Shown here piece by piece: positions 50,125 to 61,180 of a stretch of 64,000 bases of DNA. Numbering within the stretch: the stretch's first letter is position 1; each line of letters starts with the position of its first letter. Source of the stretch: Pelobates cultripes (lineage: Eukaryota; Chordata; Amphibia; Anura; Pelobatidae); the NCBI GenBank assembly GCA_933207985.1, contig OW240912.1, positions 368,119,918 to 368,183,917 on the forward strand. The letters run 5' to 3'. The translations under genes were made by a program, and so were the position numbers. The notes below the pieces were generated by a model that saw only the letters and a program-made list of their open reading frames with translations, had not been told where the DNA came from and ran no database searches.

Positions 50125-50312
50125 GCAGCTTCACAATGAATGTAAAATGGATGCTGTCCTGGAGGTGGGAGGGTCTGGGAGGGAGGGTCTGCTGCTGATT
50201 GGCTGGAATGTGTCTGCTGACTGTGAGGTACAGGGTCAAAGTTTACTCAATGATGAGTCCGTGGCGAACCGTTCGGCGAACCGTTCGGCAAACCGTTCGG
50301 GACATCACTAAT
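50125..50312. repeat. Interspersed repeat ending in a tandem GAACCGTTCGG array
   Basis: CTCCCACCTCC-like sequence (on the complement) and CTGCTGCTGATTGGCTGGAA lead to three near-identical 13-base units, GCGAACCGTTCGG (50263-50301). Each unit holds the palindrome CGAACCGTTCG. GACATCACTA follows. I recognise the style as a frog repeat but not the family. Confidence 0.55.
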
Positions 50313-50760
50313 TGTAATTCTGGCAACATTTTGTAAATAATGTTTAAGTAACATTTAGATGGTACTTTTCTTGAGTGTGTACCATACAGCAAAGTTTCCT
50401 CTTTACTTAGCCAATGTACCTATTTTAGTTCCCTTCACTCTGCGAACGACCTGCTCCTATCCTCTGCTCATTCCCACACTGTCAACCGTCATCTGCGGGA
50501 TGTTTTAAGATCTGCACAATTCTTATGGAATTCCCTACCCCATGGCATCAGAAGGTCCCATAGTCACTGAAAACACACGGCCTAGTATTTTTTCTCATTA
50601 TAATTGCCCTCCTCAGTTCCCTCTTTTCTATAGACCAACTCACTTTGTCTCATCCACCATTTTTACCAGCTTATTTGGACACAGGCATCGTATTCATCTA
50701 TCCACCCTCCCCTCTGAGATGTCTTTCATTCTCTTGTATTTCTTTACCCCTTCCTCATAA

Positions 50761-50902
50761 ATTGTAAGCTCTTTAGAGCAGGACCGTCTCCAACTTTTAT
50801 CAATATTTTGTGTGTCAGCTACTTGTTTGCAAATATACCCATTGAATAATTGTAAAGTACAGCGGAATATTTTATTTCTATATAACTGCTAATAATAATA
50901 AT
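50761..50902. repeat. Fragment of the 35935 repeat family (right end)
   Basis: ATTGTAAGCTCTTTAGAGCAG, AATTGTAAAGTACAGCGGAA and CTATATAACTGCTAATAATA follow the order seen at 36680 and 25977. The upstream 50430-50760 stretch (ATCTGCGGGATGTTTTAAG, ATGGAATTCCCTACC) looks like more of the same repeat. Confidence 0.62.
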
Positions 50903-52401
50903 GTGCAACGTTCACTTACAAATGCAGGTTCCATGGAGAAGGACTTTCGTTGTGATCACCCTCTCTCTATGAGATATGATTATAATGCTCCAATGACAAA
51001 TATATATTAGAGGATGGCTATCTAAAAGAAAAAATGGAGCATATACTTAGCAGCCCGGAGATGCTATGTTAAAATTGACACTACTCAGCAAAAAATCATT
51101 ATTACTAGCTGAGAGGCCATATCCCTGTAGCAATCTAAAAATACCTGGCATCTACTACTCAATCTCTGTTTACAGCGAGAGCTAGTTTTATTACTGTAAG
51201 CAAGCATGGCTCATAGTTACATTCTGACATTTTATATTTCTAATCTTCTGCTCATCTCAAGTGAATAGGGCCTTTCCAATTTTTTGAATATTGGGTAATA
51301 GAATTCAGTACAGTATTTGATTTGTAGATTAACTAAATCTGTTTAAATTTATGAAAGATAAATAATATCAAGAAGTTGAGTTTATTTGTGACATGTGCAA
51401 TTTTTTTTTTTTTTCCCCAATGGCAATCAACGCAGACTTCAGCTATCCTTTTTGACAATTAATAAAAATTTATCAGGGCTAATTATATCTTACATATCGC
51501 TATCTCTGTTCAGGAGAAGGTGATATTACAAAAGTCTAAACATCACCAGTCGCCACAAGGAACTGTCACTTCGGAGGGAGAGGCACATTAAAATAGATAA
51601 CTACAAATTAGCTTACTTGTGATTAGTAGTGATTTTATTAAAAATGTTAAAAAAAAAAAAAAAATGCTTTCTGGCACAGTGTGGCATTCAATGTAAATTG
51701 CAAATGAGCCATGATTCCATGCATAGCCACGTGGTTGTACAAAGAGAATGATGGGAAAAAATTTCCTGGCACCATGCAGATCTTCTGTGGAACATGGCAA
51801 GTACAGATCAGTCATATGTGCTGCATTGTTAAATGTATTAAATACATTGTGTACTTACCTGTTCAGCACAACGTACCCAGGTAAATGCTTTATAAATATT
51901 TGTTAGGGTAAGTAGAAGGAGAATTGTTACCAATTCACTGATTACTTCATTAAATGTATGAAAGGTTCTTTATAATTAAATTTCCAGCTAGAAGCTATAG
52001 GAATTATTGATGCATGTCTCACCTTTTCCTGAATACTTGTTTGGGATTAGAAAAACTTATTGTATTCTGTGTCTTACTTAGATAGGATGTTCTGATAAGA
52101 TTATTTTTCATTACTCATTCATCAAAGCTGCTTTTACGAAAGAGAGATCAGAGAAGTTTCACGTCCATGATGGACAGCAAGCAAAAAATAAGCCATGCTG
52201 AATTAATGAGTTATCTCGAGAAGCAATCAGTTACGTAGATCGTTGAGTTGTCCAAAAAGAAAGATACTGTGATAAAAAAATATTTGCCGGTACTTGAAAA
52301 GAGATATTTCATATCTGTTTATATTACAAGCCTGACAAAAAGACCTGGTTGATGTTGAAAACGTGAAACATACTTAGATACCTCATACATATATATCATC
52401 T

Positions 52402-52775
52402 TTAAAGGGACACTCCACTGCCCAAATACAAAATAAAGTTTTTTTTTTTTAAACTGTTTAGTAGATATACCCCAATTGATATTTTATTTGCTGCCTTTGC
52501 AAGTCCTCCCCTTCTAACCCTGCCCAGACTTTCTGTGGCTGTCCAATCACAGGCTTCCCAAGGCAGCTCAAAGAGAAGTCTTTGCAAGGCAGGTGCCCTG
52601 GGCAATCGCCTGCCTCTTGAGTTTAGCTCCACTGACCTAAACAAACAGGTTAGAATAGTAGTAACTTAGATTGCAATCTGCACTTTTTACAAAATGAAAA
52701 AAAGAGAAAACATTCTTAACACATAAAGCCTTTCTGTAAGCTAAAGTACTTTATGAGTCTGTAGTGTCCCTTTCA
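52402..52775. mobile_element. T2-type MITE about 1 kb upstream of the first exon
   Basis: It starts TTAAAGGGACACTCCACTG and ends CTGTAGTGTCCCTTTCA, with the last TTAA mutated. The interior CCCTGCCCAGACTTTCTGTG and CTTTGCAAGGCAGGTGC recur at 54111 (same orientation) and 56919 (inverted). Confidence 0.82.
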
Positions 52776-53375
52776 TTTCTTTTTGTCCTATAGTAAAAAG
52801 TACATAGTTATAGTGATTTCAGAACCAAATACAGAATTTATGCAAATGAAAAACCAAAACCAAACTCCAGCTGGGTTATAGTTGCAGCATGGTGTTTTAG
52901 CCCGAATGTTTGCAATTTGTTTACCTGCTCATCACAGTTAGGTGTTTAGAGAATAAATATCTGTTTTTGTGGAATAAGTTTGTTCTGATTTTTTAACAAT
53001 GTGAAGGTATTGACAGCCAGAGTCCTTGAAATCCATGTTTTATTGGCTGAGGTACACACTGGTCCGTTGTCAGATTGTGGCGAGCTTGTATAGACATTAA
53101 AATTATTTTTACTTGTACTCTTCTTTGGAAAAAAAGCACAAAAACACAAATGATACAATTAAAGATAAATGCAATGTATTGTAAAATAATTCAAATTTCA
53201 TATCCCATTAAAAACTTTGGTTAAACTACTATATATTTAAAGGAACAAGACTGAAGAATTGTTTTGTTTTTTTAGCTGAATGCAACTTTTCCTAATAACA
53301 TGCTCCTAGATTTGCTCATATCTGCAACACTTCAACTCAATTTTTTCATTTGAAACCTATTTTACGCTGTATACA

Positions 53376-53735
53376 CACATACCTCCCAAGTGTCCAGATT
53401 TAGGAGGGGCAGTCCCTACTTTGGACCCGCTATTTTGTTCCCATCTTTTCTAGGAGCTCAGTATGCTTGGTTGGTATGTTGAGTGCATAATAGAGCTCCA
53501 CAGCAATAATACTCACAGTAAAGTATATTTAAACTACAATTAACGTGTTTAGAAATCAGTCTATGTAAATAAAATACATTATTCTTGTCCTAAATTACAG
53601 TTTAGTTGCATCAATTGTTATTAGAAAGTCATCTAAAATGACTTGGAACAGCCACACCCCTCTCACACCCTCACTCACTCCTTTAAAATGAAAGTGTCCA
53701 TCTTTGTACATTGTATATGTTGGGAGGTGTGTAAG
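53376..53735. mobile_element. MITE-like element just upstream of the first exon
   Basis: ACACATACCTCCCAAGTGTC at the left pairs with the right end TGTTGGGAGGTGTGTAAG. GTGTCCA and TGGAC blocks are inside. It ends about 75 bases before the exon at 53809. The target duplication was not resolved. Confidence 0.58.
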
Positions 53736-53808
53736 CATAATGTCGCTTGATGTCAAACAAAAACAAGCTTTACTGATTCTAAAATATGTCTTTATATTTT
53801 ATCTGCAG

Positions 53809-53955
53809 GAGGGAATAAGCTGAAAAATCAGCATTTTCGTCTAAATTGGGCCTGGATATCGTTTGAGAAGGAGTACCATGTAGTGAATGAAGATGCTAAA
53901 TACTTAGAAGTCATTCTTAAACGAAGAGGATACCTGGGAGAAACCTCTTTTGTTA
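53809..53955 (+). CDS. FREM2: FREM2-like exon: first part of a Calx-beta domain
   Basis: This internal exon is 147 bases: two bases finishing a split codon, 48 full codons, then one base of the next codon. A pyrimidine-rich tract ending in CAG precedes it and GTAAGT follows it. The peptide includes [15 protein letters not shown] and [16 protein letters not shown]. This is the N-terminal half of a Calx-beta fold: the first strands, an acidic NED turn, and the [11 protein letters not shown] segment typical of FRAS1/FREM proteins. These proteins are large basement-membrane components at the epithelial-mesenchymal interface, with CSPG repeats followed by Calx-beta domains; FREM2 also has a membrane anchor. 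I favour FREM2 and the first Calx-beta domain from remembered family similarity. FREM1, FREM3 or FRAS1 are less likely alternatives. The phase matches the exon at 62080 exactly. A T2-type MITE lies about 1 kb upstream. No in-frame damage is seen. Confidence 0.87.
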
Positions 53956-54048
53956 GTAAGTTGTTTTAAACATTCATTGTTTTGGAGTTTTTAGTAAAGC
54001 AGTTGACGTTTTGTTTGTTCACTGTCATATCTATGCACAGCTATGGGT

Positions 54049-54072
54049 GTGCGTGCGTGCGTGCGTGCGTGC
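54049..54072. repeat. (GTGC)n microsatellite in the intron
   Basis: GTGC units, about five perfect and one imperfect, 94 bases after the first exon's donor. Confidence 0.9.
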
Positions 54073-54110
54073 AATGGAATAGCTTGTGGTATATTGTATA
54101 AGTTAGAAAA

Positions 54111-54582
54111 ATAAGGGGCACTCCACTTCTCAAATACTAAAAATAAAATAGAAATCAATTTTGAATAGTTTCCCAATAAAACCATGCGTGCATTTCATTA
54201 TTCAAGTTTTTGTTGAGGTAATATCTAAAAACAGCTTGCAAAAGGTGCAGATCTCTTGTCTGTAGCCTTTGCAAGCCCTCCCCTTATAACCCTGCCCAGA
54301 CTTTCTGTATCTGTCCAATCACAGACTTACCAATGCTGCTCAATGAGAAATCTTTGCAAGGCAGGTGCTCTGGGCTCTTACCTGCCTCCACTGAGTTAAA
54401 CAACCAGGAAGTAATAGGACTGGTTGTCTGACATCTAGGGCGTGTAACAAGGCTAATTTATAGACATGTCAATTTCTATTAAAATCTGCACTTTTTGTAA
54501 AACGAAAAAAGGGGACATGCTCTTTACAAGTAAGGTTTTTCTGAGCTAAAATGCTTTGTGCATCTGGAGTGTCCATTTAATA
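54111..54582. mobile_element. T2-type MITE, same subfamily as 52402
   Basis: AGGGGCACTCCACTTCTCAA at the left and CTGGAGTGTCCATTTAA at the right are weakened ends. The interior shares CCTGCCCAGACTTTCTGT and CTTTGCAAGGCAGGTGC with the copy at 52402. It lies just after the 53809 exon. Confidence 0.78.
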
Positions 54583-54779
54583 GGAAGATGTGTGCCAAAC
54601 ACTGCTGCTGTGGTTTATGATACAGGGAGCTTGAAGTGCTGTATACACTACAACCTATCTCTGTGTCCTCCAGTGAATCCAGAACCTCTGCCTTTTCTGA
54701 TCTCCTGCCAACCAGATACTTATAAGGCTTTTGCATTGTCTTAAACAGTCTGCAAACCTTTGACTTCTTCCATGGAATC

Positions 54780-55070
54780 CATCAGGCATCATTTACTTCC
54801 TTTATGGAGAGCCTGAAGTTTGCATTAGCCCTCCAGAGCTAAACCCTGCTGTGCAGGGACAGCTCATTAGCTGAGAGCATCAGCTAAAACTAAAAACTGA
54901 ATGAGTAGAGCTTATGGCTCTCATAGAGGAGGTGACTGGAACCAGGATAAAATGTCAAACTGTCAGTAAATGGTTTGACTACTTACATTTGGGAAGCTAG
55001 GGTACTCCTGATACCATGACCACTACAGTGTGCCACATTGGTTATGGTGCTTAGAGTGTACTGTTACATT
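54780..55070. mobile_element. Degraded T2-type MITE, right part
   Basis: CATGACCACTACAGTGTGCC and GGTTATGGTGCTTAGAGTGT at the right edge match the terminal arms of the 40637 and 56534 copies. CAGGGACAGCTCATTAGCTG resembles sequence near 5430. The left edge is unclear. Confidence 0.5.
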
Positions 55071-56085
55071 TACTGCACAGTTATAGATTTAGGGTACAAT
55101 ATAAGTACTTGCAGTGAAAGCTGGTGTAAAGACCGGGATCAAAGTGTCGATGGAACATTTTCTAATTGGACAAAAGTGGCAAAGGAAGTTCTTAGGCTTC
55201 TGCCCTAGGAGTGATTCTCTAATTTGTTTATTTATTGTCTTGCAGGGGTACTCAATGCCATGATATCGTATTTAATAATAATATATTGTATAGGATAATT
55301 AATGAATGAATGAATGAACAAACATCATATACTACATTAAATCCCTGTGCAGAGAGATTTAAATAAAGTTACAAACAGTGCAAGTAAGTAGCAGATAAAA
55401 CCTAAGGCAGGTTAGGAAAATGTTTTACCGTGACAGTACACATTTCATCAGTCCTGAAGGGATTAATAAAGCTAAATTAGAGAAACCATTAGATAATAAT
55501 TGGAAATACTGTGTGTGGGTAATTTATTTTGGAAAGCACTGTGTCTATGACTCACGCTCATGAAAACACTTATGCTAATATGTTTTCCATTCTTTAATTA
55601 AAACTATTTAACAGAAATTCCACAAATACATTTGGATTTTTTTAGTAAGATGTTAAACGAAAACAACAAAGATATATAAAATAATAGAGAAGAGAATCTG
55701 GGGAAAGGGTTTCATGATGCCATGAACAACCAGTAAAATATAAACAAATAAAATGGCTATTTTTTAGAGACAAGTAAGAGCTGTTGATACTCTTTCTTGG
55801 AAGTTGTTATTGTGAAGGAGAGAGAATATAGCGGCTCAACAGGTTTAGACGTGACAGGGCTCCTCAACAAATAAATTATTAGAGAATAATGTATTATTCA
55901 AAACCCTTATAGAGTTAGCAGAATGTTATTATGAACTAACAGTAACTGGTAGTTTTAGAACATACAGGTGCATAGTGTAATATTTGCCTGTGCTACAAGT
56001 GCACTGATCATATGAAATGCCCCGTCAAGGCCAGATTCACATCCAAGGCACCACTTAGTAGGGAATGTACAGAAAGCCCTGAGCC

Positions 56086-56488
56086 TTAAAGGGACACTAT
56101 AGGTACCCAGACCACTTCAGCTCATTGAAGTGGTCTGAGTGTCCCTGTCTCCCTTAGTCTTGCAATGTACAACGTGCTGTTTTTGAGAACCTGCAATGAT
56201 TACTTTGCAGCACTAAGACAGCCTCTAGTGGCTATCAGACAGCTAGTAGATGCCCTTCTAAGAGTTTACCGGACTCTGGGTCCCTTAAGCAATGCTGGAC
56301 ATCCAGTGTTAGTAAAATCGCCCGCCACTCATGCGCATTAAGTTCCACCTCCCGTCGGAGGGACATCAGGCTGTAATTGGGTGAGTAAATAAAGAATTTT
56401 GAACTTTGAAGCAACAGAGGGGGGGCCAGAGGACACTATAGTGCTAGGAATACAACTTTGTATTCCTAACACTATAGAATCCCTATAA
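56086..56488. mobile_element. T2-type MITE, inverted relative to 3418
   Basis: It starts TTAAAGGGACACTATAG. CCAGACCACTTCAGCTCATT follows and pairs with AATGAGCTGAAGTGGTCTGG-like sequence. It ends CACTATAGAATCCCTATAA, a mutated terminus. GGACATCCAGTGTTAG is the complement-strand version of the shared interior block. Confidence 0.82.
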
Positions 56489-56533
56489 ATATTTTCCTTT
56501 TAATAAACTTGAAAATCATTGCTCATACACATT

Positions 56534-56845
56534 TTAAAGGGACACCCCAGATAGGTACTATCACCACTTCATCAAACTGAAGCGGTCATAGTGTCTGGAG
56601 TCTTTTAGTGCTCTGCCTCTGTTCAGTGTTCAGTCACTGGCTGTTATCACTGCTTGAGTTAATATGAAAGCATTAGTCAGAATAGCACACAGTGGCCAGC
56701 TTGTGGGCTGCCAGGAATCCTCATTCAATTCTAAACTACTCAAAAACTATTTGCCACTGAGCAGAGGAATGATGCCAGAGGACTCCATGCACAATAATCA
56801 TTTCAATTAGATGAAGTGGTTATAGTTCTTAGAGTGTCCCTTTAA
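56534..56845. mobile_element. T2-type TTAA MITE (312 bp)
   Basis: It starts TTAAAGGGACACCCCAG and ends CTTAGAGTGTCCCTTTAA. The subterminal sequence TTCATCAAACTGAAGCGGT mirrors ATTAGATGAAGTGGTTATAG at the right. Both TTAA sites are intact. Confidence 0.87.
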
Positions 56846-56918
56846 GGATAAGCATAGCCCTCTGGCATATTGAATGTTAAATATTAGCATTAGCATTTTT
56901 ATTTTGGATCATCTGCTA

Positions 56919-57302
56919 TTAAAGGAAAACGCCAAACATCTAAAACACTTTAGCTTGCTGAAGTGCTTTATGTGTGACAAGTGTGTCCTCTTTTTTTTTT
57001 TTTTAAATGTATTAAAAAGTGCAGGTTTCAATATAAATAGGCAATTTTATAAATTAAATAAATTGTATGTGAATCATACAATCAGTCCATTAACTTACTG
57101 GTTTGTCTAGCTTAGTTGAGCTAAATTCAAGAGGCAGCAATTGCCCAGAGCACCTGCCTTGCAAAGACCTCTCATTGAGCTACATTGGGAAGTTTGTGAT
57201 TGGACAGCCACAAAAGTCTGGACGGGATTAGAAGAGAAGGGCTTGCAAAGATGAGATCTGCAGCTTTTGCATTCTGTTTTTAGATATATCCCCGAAGAAA
57301 AA
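56919..57302. mobile_element. T2-type MITE, inverted copy of the 52402 subfamily
   Basis: It starts TTAAAGGAAAACGCCAAAC. The interior is the reverse complement of the 52402 copy (GCACCTGCCTTGCAAAGAC, GATTGGACAGCCACAAAAG). The right end near AGATATATCCCCGAAG is approximate. Confidence 0.75.
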
Positions 57303-57717
57303 TTATTTTGACATCATCTGTCTTTCAGAAATTAAGTGCACCCCTACTAAAGATATTGTTGCTCAAACTATATTCTTGAATACTTTACACAGGGCTCAAA
57401 ATTTCCACTGGCCATTAGAGATTAACAAACTTTTACATACTGTGTCCAATCATGTGGCACCATGACATAAAATACAAACTAAAATAACAATAATTTCCGT
57501 TAGTAACTAATCTTCTCAGAAACATATGGATCCAAGAGGATGGGAATTAGTGGATTGAACTTGCTTAGACATTTCCTGGTTTTGGCAAACATCATGACAA
57601 AATCGACTCTCAGAATTTAGAGGGAAATTTATTTTTTTATAATTTAGAGACTAATTTAAATTAAAATGGATGGATCATTTTTGAACAATGAATTATCTTT
57701 TAATATTTGCATACATG

Positions 57718-58045
57718 CAGGGCCGGCGCATCCTGTAGGCGACTTAGGCAGTCGCCTAGGGCGCACTGGCCCAGGAGGTGTCAGATTTGGATGACCCGGC
57801 AGGAGGAAAGTGCACAGTGCTCCCTCCTGCCAGTCACTCATTGTAGCATGGCTGGGCGGTGCGGACCGGGGTACAGGAGCATCTGTTTAATGTACCCGGC
57901 CACCGGCCGGACTGACAGGAAGTGCTCACTCACTAAACACTTCCTGTCAGTCCAGCTGGGTACAGAAAACAGAAGCTTCTATACCCCAGTCCGCGCTGTC
58001 CAGCCACGCTACAAAGCCGGTAGGAGGCACAACAGGGAGGGGGGA
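57718..58045. mobile_element. hAT-type element, left end only recognised
   Basis: CAGGGCCGGCGCATCC starts at 57718. GGCGACTTAGGCAGTCGCC, a GC-rich palindrome typical of this hAT MITE type, follows it. Inverted stretches (CTTCCTGTCAG near 57918 and 57951) follow. I could not find the matching right end before 59400, so the minisatellites at 58020-59110 may be internal to it or it may be truncated. Confidence 0.6.
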
Positions 58046-58612
58046 TAACACTAAGGGGGAGAGCAGTTGGGAGAGGGTGGACCACCAAAGGTTCGAGGAA
58101 GTGAGGGAGGACAACTAAGGGGTTTGGGGAGATGGAGGACCACTAAGGGGTGTGGGGGGGAGAGCACTAAGGGGGAAGAGGGAGGAGTGGAAAGGACCAC
58201 TAAGAGGGGGGAGACCAATAAGGGACAGGGAGGGGAGTGGAACACTGAGGGACAGGGAAGTGAGGGGAGAAACCACTAAGACAGGGGGCAGGGGAGAGCT
58301 CTAAGGATGGAAGGGATATCTCCAAGGGAGGGAGGGGAGAAGAGAACACTAAGGGACAGAGGGGTAGGGGAAATTACTAAGAAACAGGGGAGATCACTAA
58401 GGGACAGGAGGGCAATAGAGAGCACTAAGGGACAAGAAGAGAGCGGAGAGCACTAAGGGACAGGAGGGGAGAGCTCTGAGGGACAGGTGGGGAGAGCACT
58501 AATGGACTGGAAGGGAGGGGATGTCACTAAAGGAAAGAGGGGAAAAGGAGAGCACCGAGGGACAGCAGGGGAGATCACTAATTGACAGGAGGGGAGAGCA
58601 CTACTGAAAAAA
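58020..58612. repeat. Purine-rich minisatellite
   Basis: The + strand is almost all G and A, with degenerate units around GAGAGCACTAAGGGACAGGA repeated some 20 times. The few pyrimidines mostly fall in the CACTAA part. Strand asymmetry is extreme over 0.6 kb. Flanking frames on either strand are repeat artefacts. Confidence 0.88.
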
Positions 58613-58644
58613 AAGAGCTGCTCCCCTCAACCCCTCTCCTAACC

Positions 58645-59100
58645 CACAAATCCTCTCTTACTACACACATACACAATGCATCCTACACACAAACATACAA
58701 TGCATCCCTACTCACACACAACACAGAATGCATCCCTACTCACACACAAACACACTGAAACACACAATGCATCCCTTATGCACAAACACACTGCTTCTCT
58801 TCCACACACATAGAAACAAAATGCATCTCTTCCACATTCTCAATGCACCCCTTAGAGACACACACTGCATTACATTACACACACAGAAACACACCTGCAT
58901 TCTTTGCACATACAAACACAGATTCACACAATGCATCCCTTACACACCCAGAAACACACAATGCATTCCTTACACACAAACACACACTGCCTCCCCTATA
59001 CACACGCTACATCCCTTACACAAATTGGTATCCCTATACACTACATTCTTTTAGAACACACACATTACATCCTCTACAATAACACATTCACTACACACAA
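58645..59100. repeat. ACAC-rich minisatellite
   Basis: Units of about 20-30 bases vary around ACACAATGCATCCCTTACAC. The array follows directly on the purine-rich one and is probably derived from the same element. Confidence 0.87.
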
Positions 59101-59416
59101 ATACTCCACTCCCTGTGAGCAAACTCATGGGTAGCCCATGTAGGTGGACTTATGGGCAGGCCTTGTAGGCATACTCACAATCAGGCCCTGGGGGCCCAGA
59201 CCTTGAGCTGTGTAAGAGGGCCCCAAAAAATTTAGCTGCTTCCTGTTCGTTGATTTTTGTGAGCACTGTTACAAACAGTCTCCAGAGAGCCTCTTCTACA
59301 CCAGATCAGTGGAGCCAGACTGCAGCCTGAGCCCTTCATCATCCTCTTGTCCGCATCTGGTGGTAAATTGGCAATCCAGTATATTATTAGTGGCACTATC
59401 TCTAATTTACTTCACA

Positions 59417-59545
59417 TTAAAGGGCTACTATAGTCACCAGAACCACTACAGCTTAATGTAGTGGTTCTGGTGTCTATAGCCTGTCCCTGCAGGCTTTTTA
59501 ATGTAAACACACTGCCTTTTCAGATAAAAGACACTGTGTGCAGAA
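59417..59545. mobile_element. T2-type MITE end, inverted 31466 subfamily
   Basis: It starts TTAAAGGGCTACTATAG. CAGAACCACTACAGCTTAAT and its mirror follow. GCAGGCTTTTTAATGTAAAC then matches the reverse complement of the 31466 interior. The far end is missing. Confidence 0.68.
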
Positions 59546-60101
59546 CTGGTGTTGGCCCATATGGCAGATCATATGGGGGGACAGCAATTTTTTGTTTGCC
59601 TACATGTAAGTTTGAAAATGAAATAAAAGATAAATGTGATATGTGACATATTCAGCAATTACCAGTCATATTACTTGTTGAGATCCATTCAAGCATTAAC
59701 AAACTCACAGTCTAGTGTATGCCTGTTTAGTTTTTCTCGCTTTTAACATTGATACAAAGTGTTGAAATATAATCAGTGTGTCAAATGAGCCAAGTGGTAA
59801 AAATGAACTCAATGTTGAGCTACACAGCCTGACATCAACTTTTTGGCTTCAATTGTGTGCGTTAGAAACCCTTTCTACTTTGAAACTAGCTTCGTTGTGC
59901 TCTGTTATCACTAGAAAAGGAATACAAGGCACTTTTAGGACTTTAAATTCTTTCAAGTTAAATTTTATTTCACAGGATTTAAAGTAAATACATTCAAATC
60001 TGCATTTAGGACCTTAAATTCAAAGCAAATAATTTGTTTCAGCATTGCTTGTCATTTTGCTATGTTGGTGGTTAGGAGACAGCCATTTAATGTTCATTTT
60101 A

Positions 60102-60245
60102 TTCACAGATTAAGTGAGAAGTGACCAAAAGGGGGGAGCAGAAATAAATATTGTTTATTTAATTAATATAAAAATAGAGATTTCTTTTTTACTGCTCCAT
60201 CATTTTCTGCTTCTATTGGTAACTTCTGCTCACTTGATCTGTGAA
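60102..60245. mobile_element. Small inverted-repeat element, family TTCACAGATYAAGTGAG
   Basis: TTCACAGATTAAGTGAG (60102-60118) pairs with CTCACTTGATCTGTGAA (60229-60245), with one G:T-type mismatch. AAGTGACCAA and TTGGTAACTT extend the arms. The centre is AT-rich. Related copies lie at 49860-49975 and 18246-18385. Confidence 0.75.
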
Positions 60246-60417
60246 AATGCTCCTATCAATATACTTCAAAATAAATACACTTTTAGGCACATTTTTGCCA
60301 TATTTTTGTTTGTCTGAATCGTTTTTTCCAAAAACAACTTTTTTGAAAGGGCCTTGATTTGCTCGAAACAAACGATATTTCGGACAAGTCAAATATTTCG
60401 TCATCCACATGTCTAGT

Positions 60418-60420
<3 letters not shown>

Positions 60421-60470
<50 letters not shown>
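60421..60470. repeat. (AT)n microsatellite
   Basis: About 24 perfect AT units. Confidence 0.96.
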
Positions 60471-60472
<2 letters not shown>

Positions 60473-61149
60473 ATTCACTATTAATTAATTCTTACTACCC
60501 CTATGCAATCCATCTACCTCTTCCAACTTTCACATCTAGCCAGCCACTGCTATGTGTAACTGCATTTATGTACAAATTCATAGCAGTTCATCTGTCTCAA
60601 TTACCTTTTACGTCCCATTGATGTACACAGTTTAAGAAGTACTCAATATTGTTCATTTTAACCCATGACCCATCATTTGTTTAAAGTGTTAAAATACCAA
60701 ATACAACTTTTACTTTGAAAACACTAACGTAACCCCGAATAAAATTGTTTAATACAAAAATATATATATATGTAAATAAATTATATTAAACACATTCAAG
60801 TAGACTGAGGAGAATCATGAAATACTGAAGTATTGTATAACACAGATAAAGCAGAACGCTGTAAAAAAAAAAAAAAGCAGATGTAGATATTAGAGTACAA
60901 TACATTTTATTATGAAGTGAAGCAGCCAATTGCTTTCAAAATATCTCTCTTGTACAGCTTTCCTCAGTTAAATGTTTGCCAGGAATTCCACGGATCATTT
61001 GAAAACGATATGCACAGTCAGTTATGTTGGTTTTCCAAGGTATATTTTTAGTTATTTATTACTTTTATACATTTATTACAAATTGCTTGGCAATCACGTT
61101 GCATTAATTCTACGTGAATGTATATTACAAATCAGTCTAAATAGTCACA

Positions 61150-61174
<25 letters not shown>
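61150..61174. repeat. (AT)n microsatellite
   Basis: A shorter perfect AT run in the same intron. Confidence 0.92.

Positions 61175-61180
<6 letters not shown>

Larger units (their letters stand above)
1..53808 (+). other. Long upstream non-coding region, probably one FREM2 intron
   Basis: I found no other credible exon before 53809. The exon there begins in mid-codon, so an upstream exon must exist. In FREM2 the Calx-beta part follows a very large first coding exon, so this stretch may all be the intron after that exon; this is inference. Apart from the repeats listed separately, I see no gene in the larger gaps, which are AT-rich with scattered homopolymers: 1-1550, 1990-2720, 3990-5020, 7030-9270, 9480-11800, 18880-21700, 22000-24530, 26850-30010, 33600-34320, 41000-42400, 45030-46100, 47850-48690 and 50910-52400. 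Confidence 0.6.

Noticed and set aside
58728..59134. His/Thr/Leu-rich ORFs on the + strand
   Set aside because: Frames of the ACAC-rich minisatellite.
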